A stretch of 64,000 nt of DNA from Haloferula rosea (GTDB lineage: Bacteria > Verrucomicrobiota > Verrucomicrobiia > Verrucomicrobiales > Akkermansiaceae). Under the pieces are notes generated by a model. The model ran no database searches. It worked only from the letters and a program-made list of their open reading frames with translations, and was not told the DNA's origin. The position numbers and the translations under genes were made by a program. Positions 60,822 through 64,000 of the stretch are shown piece by piece (the first letter of the stretch is position 1; the number at the start of each line of letters is the position of its first letter). The stretch spans positions 78,148-142,147 of the forward strand of contig NZ_JAENII010000013.1 of NCBI RefSeq assembly GCF_016595525.1. The letters run 5' to 3'.

Positions 60822-61898
60822 CTACTTCTTCTTGCACACCTGCAGGTTGGCTTCCGCCATTTTCAGGTGATAGCCCGAACCGAAGGGAATCTCCGGGCCG
60901 CGACCACCAATGGCTTGGTAGGCCGAGGCGAGGTCGTTCTGCTTCCAGCGTGCGAAGAGGGGGATGGGGCGTTGATACGTACCGAGCAGGGTGACGTCCC
61001 AGCCGTTCGAGACGTAGTAGCGGTAGGGGATGCCGGAGTCGTCCTGAACGACGGATTTGCAGTTGGCGAGGGTCCAGTCGCGGATGCCGGAGAAGTTCGG
61101 GTCGTGCTGCAGGTAGGAGGCCGCCTTGAAGTAGCCGGTGGCCCCGGAATACTGTCCAAGCCAGCTTTGGAATCCGCTGTCGAATCCGCGGTTCGAAAGA
61201 TCGGCGGACACGTAGATGAGGCGCTTGTTGCCGCCGCGGCTGGTGCGGAAACGGACCTCCACCCCGGGGCGACCTGCGGCGGAAATCGACTGCACGTTGT
61301 CGACCCGGGCACCCATCAGGCCGAGACTGGTCAGAAGGATGGGCGTAACGGCTGGGGCCTGGCGCATTTCCTTGGTGATGTAGTAGCCGTGGCGCAGCGG
61401 TTCATCCATCACGATGGAAAGCCGCCTGAGGAGCCCCGAAGGGTCACCCGAGAGGTCGGGAATGCCGCCGACGGGTTCGAGACCGATGAGGACGTAGGTG
61501 GAGGCCTGCGGAAACATGGAGGTCCCGTAGAGGACGTCCGGCCCGCCGAACGGGTAGACCACCGTGGACGAGGCGCCGATCAGCGGCTTGATGGTTTCAT
61601 GGAAGTACTGTTGTTGTCGTAGTGTCCGCTTGGACGCCATCTTCCGCCAGAGGTAGTCGAACTCCAGCGCGTGGGTGTGGTAGTTCCCTTTGGTGCGTTG
61701 GTAGGCGGAGAGTGCCTCTCCGTTCTCCACCGGACGGCCGGCGAGGAAGCGCGCGATGTCGTCGACGGTGGGTTCTCCCTTGGCAGGTTGATAGTCCGAG
61801 GCGGGGTTCAGGGGAGTCTGGGCCTGCTCGGTGGGCGGCAGGTCGGTGCTGCACTGGGTGAGGCACACGGCAGCGAAGGGAAGGAGGAGCTTTTTCAT
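60822..61898 (-). CDS. Lipoprotein of unknown function
   Basis: This 358-residue protein has a clear lipobox (KKLLLPFAAVCLTQCSTD, Cys at about residue 15). The rest is a soluble domain with PFGGPDVLYGTSMFPQASTYVLIGLEPVG and FRTSRGGNKRLIYVSADLSN, ending in KMAEANLQVCKKK. I recognise no family with certainty; similar lipoproteins of about this size occur in Verrucomicrobiota and Planctomycetota. Its ATG overlaps the stop of the amino-acid permease gene (ATGA) so it is translated from the same message, perhaps as an accessory of transport. No enzyme motif is visible. Confidence 0.68.
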   Translation of the reverse strand: MKKLLLPFAAVCLTQCSTDLPPTEQAQTPLNPASDYQPAKGEPTVDDIARFLAGRPVENGEALSAYQRTKGNYHTHALEFDYLWRKMASKRTLRQQQYFHETIKPLIGASSTVVYPFGGPDVLYGTSMFPQASTYVLIGLEPVGGIPDLSGDPSGLLRRLSIVMDEPLRHGYYITKEMRQAPAVTPILLTSLGLMGARVDNVQSISAAGRPGVEVRFRTSRGGNKRLIYVSADLSNRGFDSGFQSWLGQYSGATGYFKAASYLQHDPNFSGIRDWTLANCKSVVQDDSGIPYRYYVSNGWDVTLLGTYQRPIPLFARWKQNDLASAYQAIGGRGPEIPFGSGYHLKMAEANLQVCKKK

Positions 61899-63196
61899 GA
61901 TCTTTTCTGGTGAAGTGGGAACCAAAGAGCGGCGGTGATGAGGAGTGTGCCGATACCGATGAGTGAAGGAACCGGTTCGGTTGTGATGGATCGGACGACG
62001 ATGAAGGCGGTCATGGCGAGGAAAATCGTGGCAGGCAGCAGGAGGATGCGTGGCATGGTCTCGGGTGAGCGCCGGTGGAGGATGAAGACCCCGGCGACGG
62101 TGAGCATGGTGCTCAGGGTGAGGCCGATGAGCGTATAGGTGACGAGGGAGGCAAAGCCGGTCGATGTGACCAGCACGAGGGCCAGGGACATCTGGAAATA
62201 GAGTGCGACGCGGGGCACCCCGGACTTCGGCGTGAAGGTGGAGAGGGCGGGGGTGCTGCGCCCCATCGCTGCGAGCACCCGGGGGCCGGCCCAGAGCATG
62301 GCGCTAACGGAGGCGAACAGGCCGAGCGCGAACAGGCCGGCGATGGGAGCGGCTGCCTTCTCACCGAAGAGGGAAGTGGCCGCGACATGCCCGATCTCGA
62401 TGACGCCGCGCAATTCACTGACTGGTGCGGCGTGGAGGAAGGCTGCCTGGAGGGCGATGTAGAGAACGGTCACGAGGCTCGTGCCAATGATCAGGGCGCG
62501 CCGCACGGTCACGGTGGGTTGCTTCCATTCCTCCAGGCCATACACGGCCGCATTCCAGCCGGAGTAGGCATACAGGACGTAGATCAGCGCGATGGCGAAG
62601 CCGGGCTGGAGGATGCGGTCGAGGTCGGTGGCGGGTTCGATGGCCCAGCGGATGTCGCCCTTTCCGGGAAGGATGATCGCGGCGATCAGGAACGCGACGA
62701 TGAGGGCGAGCTTGAGGCCGGTGGCCGCGGTCTGGACCCGGGCGCTGGTGGTGGCGCTGGCCATGTGGGCGGCGGTGCCGATGATGATGACGGTGATTCC
62801 GGCCAGCATCGGGTGGATGCCGGGAATGGCGCTGTGCAGATAGGCTCCGAAGGCCATGGCCGTGATGGCGGTTGGCGCGGCGAAGCCGCTGATGGCAGAG
62901 AGGACGCCTGCCATGAATCCGAGGGAGGGATGATAGAGCTCGCCGAGGAAGTGGTGCTCACCTCCGGATTGGGGGAGCGCCTTGGCGATGGCCGCATAGC
63001 AAAGGGCTCCGCACAATGCGATGATGCCCCCAATGAGCCAGAGCAGCAGGATCTGGGGTCCGGAATCGAGGTCGAACAGCTGATAGCCGAGGGACGTGAA
63101 GGCTCCCGTGCCGACCATGGAAGCAACGACGAGAGAGGTGGCGGCGTAGGAACCTGGAGATCGCACGGACGCAACATCCGGAGGTTTTTCGATCAC
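61895..63196 (-). CDS. APC-family amino-acid permease
   Basis: This 433-residue protein has about 12 membrane segments and should import or exchange amino acids. The first segment has the APC signature ATSLVVASMVGTGAFTSLGYQL; later marks are ALPQSGGEHHFLGELYHPSLGF and LIYVLYAYSGWNAAVYGLEEWKQP. The start is unsure. I use the GTG at 63196, which starts just before the first membrane helix. A strong AAGGAGG (minus, about 63232-63239) lies some 35 bases upstream and is followed by an in-frame ATT at 63229-63227, so a rare ATT start cannot be excluded. The lipoprotein gene follows with ATGA overlap. Confidence 0.83.
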   Translation of the reverse strand: MIEKPPDVASVRSPGSYAATSLVVASMVGTGAFTSLGYQLFDLDSGPQILLLWLIGGIIALCGALCYAAIAKALPQSGGEHHFLGELYHPSLGFMAGVLSAISGFAAPTAITAMAFGAYLHSAIPGIHPMLAGITVIIIGTAAHMASATTSARVQTAATGLKLALIVAFLIAAIILPGKGDIRWAIEPATDLDRILQPGFAIALIYVLYAYSGWNAAVYGLEEWKQPTVTVRRALIIGTSLVTVLYIALQAAFLHAAPVSELRGVIEIGHVAATSLFGEKAAAPIAGLFALGLFASVSAMLWAGPRVLAAMGRSTPALSTFTPKSGVPRVALYFQMSLALVLVTSTGFASLVTYTLIGLTLSTMLTVAGVFILHRRSPETMPRILLLPATIFLAMTAFIVVRSITTEPVPSLIGIGTLLITAALWFPLHQKRS

Positions 63197-63347
63197 TCCA
63201 AGGAGAACTTTTTGGATGCGGTTTGGAATGCTCCTCCTTGGCCCCGGTTTGAGAAAGCAGAACGGTCTGCAGATCACCGCTGCCGCCCTCCTTCTCGCGC
63301 CCCGGGGAAATGCGGAGTCGCGATGACCCATGGCGACGGACAGGGCT

Positions 63348-63375
63348 TTGACTTGGCCGCAGGGATCGATAGCTT
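63348..63375 (+). promoter_or_regulatory. Putative promoter of the EVE gene, leaderless geometry
   Basis: TTGACT (63348-63353) and TAGCTT (63370-63375) are 16 bases apart, and the GTG of the EVE gene follows after CGGGGC. The same CGGGGC spacer before GTG is seen at cinA. Confidence 0.5.
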
Positions 63376-63381
63376 CGGGGC

Positions 63382-63852
63382 GTGAAGTATTGGCTCATCA
63401 AGTCGGAACCCGATGTGTTCGGGATCGAGGATCTGGAAAAAGTGGGTCGGGAACCGTGGGACGGGATCCGGAACTATCAGGCACGCAATTTCATGCGTGA
63501 CGGGATGGAAGTCGGCGACCTGGCGATCTTCTACCACTCGAATGCCAAGCCGCCCGGTGCGGTGGGAATCGCGAGAGTGGCGAGTGATGTCTATCCGGAC
63601 CCAACCCAGTTCGACTCGAAGTCGAAGTATCACGATCCCAAGTCAAACCCGGATGAGCCGCGCTGGCTTTTGCGGGATTTCGAATTTGTGCTGAAATTTC
63701 CCGAGATGGTCAGCTTGGAGGAATTGAAGGCCGAAGCTGCCTTGGAGGGCATGATGGTAACCCAGCGTGGTACCCGCTTGTCCATCACCCCGGTGGAGGC
63801 GAAGCACTTCAAAAAAGTCTGCAAGATGGCCGGCGTGAAGGTGCCGAAGTAG
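63382..63852 (+). CDS. EVE-domain protein
   Basis: This 156-residue protein is one EVE domain, a PUA-like fold that binds modified bases in DNA or RNA. Marks are KYWLIKSEPDVFGIEDLEK, WDGIRNYQARNFMRDGMEVGDLAIFYHSN, PPGAVGIARVASDVYPD and PRWLLRDFEFVLKF. The aromatic base-binding positions (Trp and Tyr) seem present. It corresponds to the human thymocyte nuclear protein type, and its role in bacteria may be recognition of modified cytosines or RNA bases. It uses a GTG start with a promoter just before it. It is divergent from the permease gene. Confidence 0.9.
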   Translation: MKYWLIKSEPDVFGIEDLEKVGREPWDGIRNYQARNFMRDGMEVGDLAIFYHSNAKPPGAVGIARVASDVYPDPTQFDSKSKYHDPKSNPDEPRWLLRDFEFVLKFPEMVSLEELKAEAALEGMMVTQRGTRLSITPVEAKHFKKVCKMAGVKVPK

Positions 63853-63879
63853 GAGACGGGTGGGGGGCGCTGCAGCGTC

Positions 63880-64000
63880 CTAGTGTTTCTCTTCTTCGTC
63901 AGTCGCTTCGTCGGCCTCTTCGTCGGCCTCTTCGTCGGCCTCTTCGTCGGCCTCTTCGTCGGCCTCTTCGTCGGCCTCTTCGTCGGCCTCTTCGTCGGCC
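63880..64000 (-). CDS. C-terminal end of a protein with an (ADEE)n acidic tail
   Basis: Only the last 40 codons are in the window. The chain is a run of ADEE units and closes with ADEATDEEEKH before a TAG stop at 63880-63882. Such acidic tails occur on ribosomal proteins and translation factors, on histone-like proteins and on surface proteins; nothing more can be said of its identity. The gene's body lies to the right of the window. It is convergent with the EVE gene. Confidence 0.62.
   Translation of the reverse strand, partial: ADEEADEEADEEADEEADEEADEEADEEADEATDEEEKH
63909..64000. repeat. 12-bp tandem repeat encoding ADEE
   Basis: The plus-strand unit GTCGGCCTCTTC repeats about 7.7 times to the window edge with no base change. 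Because the unit is 12 bases, copy-number change alters only the tail length and never the frame. The array may continue beyond the window. Confidence 0.9.

Noticed and set aside
62075..63385. Plus-strand open frame of 436 codons opposite the permease
   Set aside because: The translation is an E/D/G-rich antisense artefact; the minus-strand frame has clear membrane segments and APC motifs.
63909..64000. Tandem repeat considered as a CRISPR array
   Set aside because: The units are 12 bases and directly adjacent with no spacers, and they code in frame for ADEE.

Overview
The window is GC-rich chromosomal DNA (clearly above 60% G+C by eye), densely packed with genes and without insertion sequences, CRISPR arrays, rRNA or tRNA genes. 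Its mix of genes fits the phylum Verrucomicrobiota, possibly the Haloferula/Luteolibacter side of Verrucomicrobiaceae: a Tat-exported Gfo/Idh/MocA oxidoreductase paired with a DUF1080 protein, an ENPYAPP-type small membrane protein, a dimeric-type glycyl-tRNA synthetase, DUF3127, a GlmU-like acetyltransferase between glmS and glmM, and many GTG starts. The phylum is an inference from gene content; the lower taxon is a guess.

Layout. 0-9 kb: the start of glyS, tag, a DUF4139 protein, a cardiolipin synthase, DUF2721, xseA-aat and sucCD, closed by a perfect terminator. 9-17.7 kb: a CSD-DUF1294 protein, a yeast-type cytosine deaminase, phoBR, a fused siroheme-decarboxylase/Lrp-like protein divergent from a truncated haemoglobin, the CCA enzyme, and a c-di-AMP phosphodiesterase-like HD protein coupled to ybeY. 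17.6-26 kb: transport and envelope genes (SulP, LptF/G, NhaC, an M15 peptidase, TrkA-TrkH). 26-30 kb: the oxidoreductase/DUF1080 pair, rsfS and cinA. 30-36.2 kb: two minus-strand operons, thyA-folA-DUF3127 and glmM-glmU*-glmS, separated by a 484-bp gap holding two tandem copies of an apparent C-rich small RNA. 36.4-38.1 kb: an EboF-like phosphodiesterase followed by a gap with five perfect DnaA boxes. 38-50 kb: a secreted lamin-tail protein, htpG and a more accessory block of envelope proteins, including a PLD lipoprotein, a second cardiolipin synthase and a lipoprotein lipase. 50-54.4 kb: a minus-strand set TspO-PpiC-HupE-DUF3604. 54.5-64 kb: an M16 protease, an ABC-F ATPase, a beta-lactamase-fold lipoprotein, an amino-acid permease with a lipoprotein, an EVE protein, and the end of a gene with an (ADEE)n tail.

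Working together. PgpH-like hydrolysis of c-di-AMP, TrkAH and NhaC suggest shared control of K+/Na+ balance. The glm genes cover glucosamine-6-P to N-acetylglucosamine-1-P without a full GlmU. thyA-folA couples dTMP synthesis to folate recycling.

The most notable signals are the paired C-rich RNAs with compensatory base changes, the DnaA-box cluster, and a recurring promoter-to-start geometry (a -10-like hexamer ending 6 nt, or 8 nt for htpG, before a GTG or ATG) that points to common leaderless translation.
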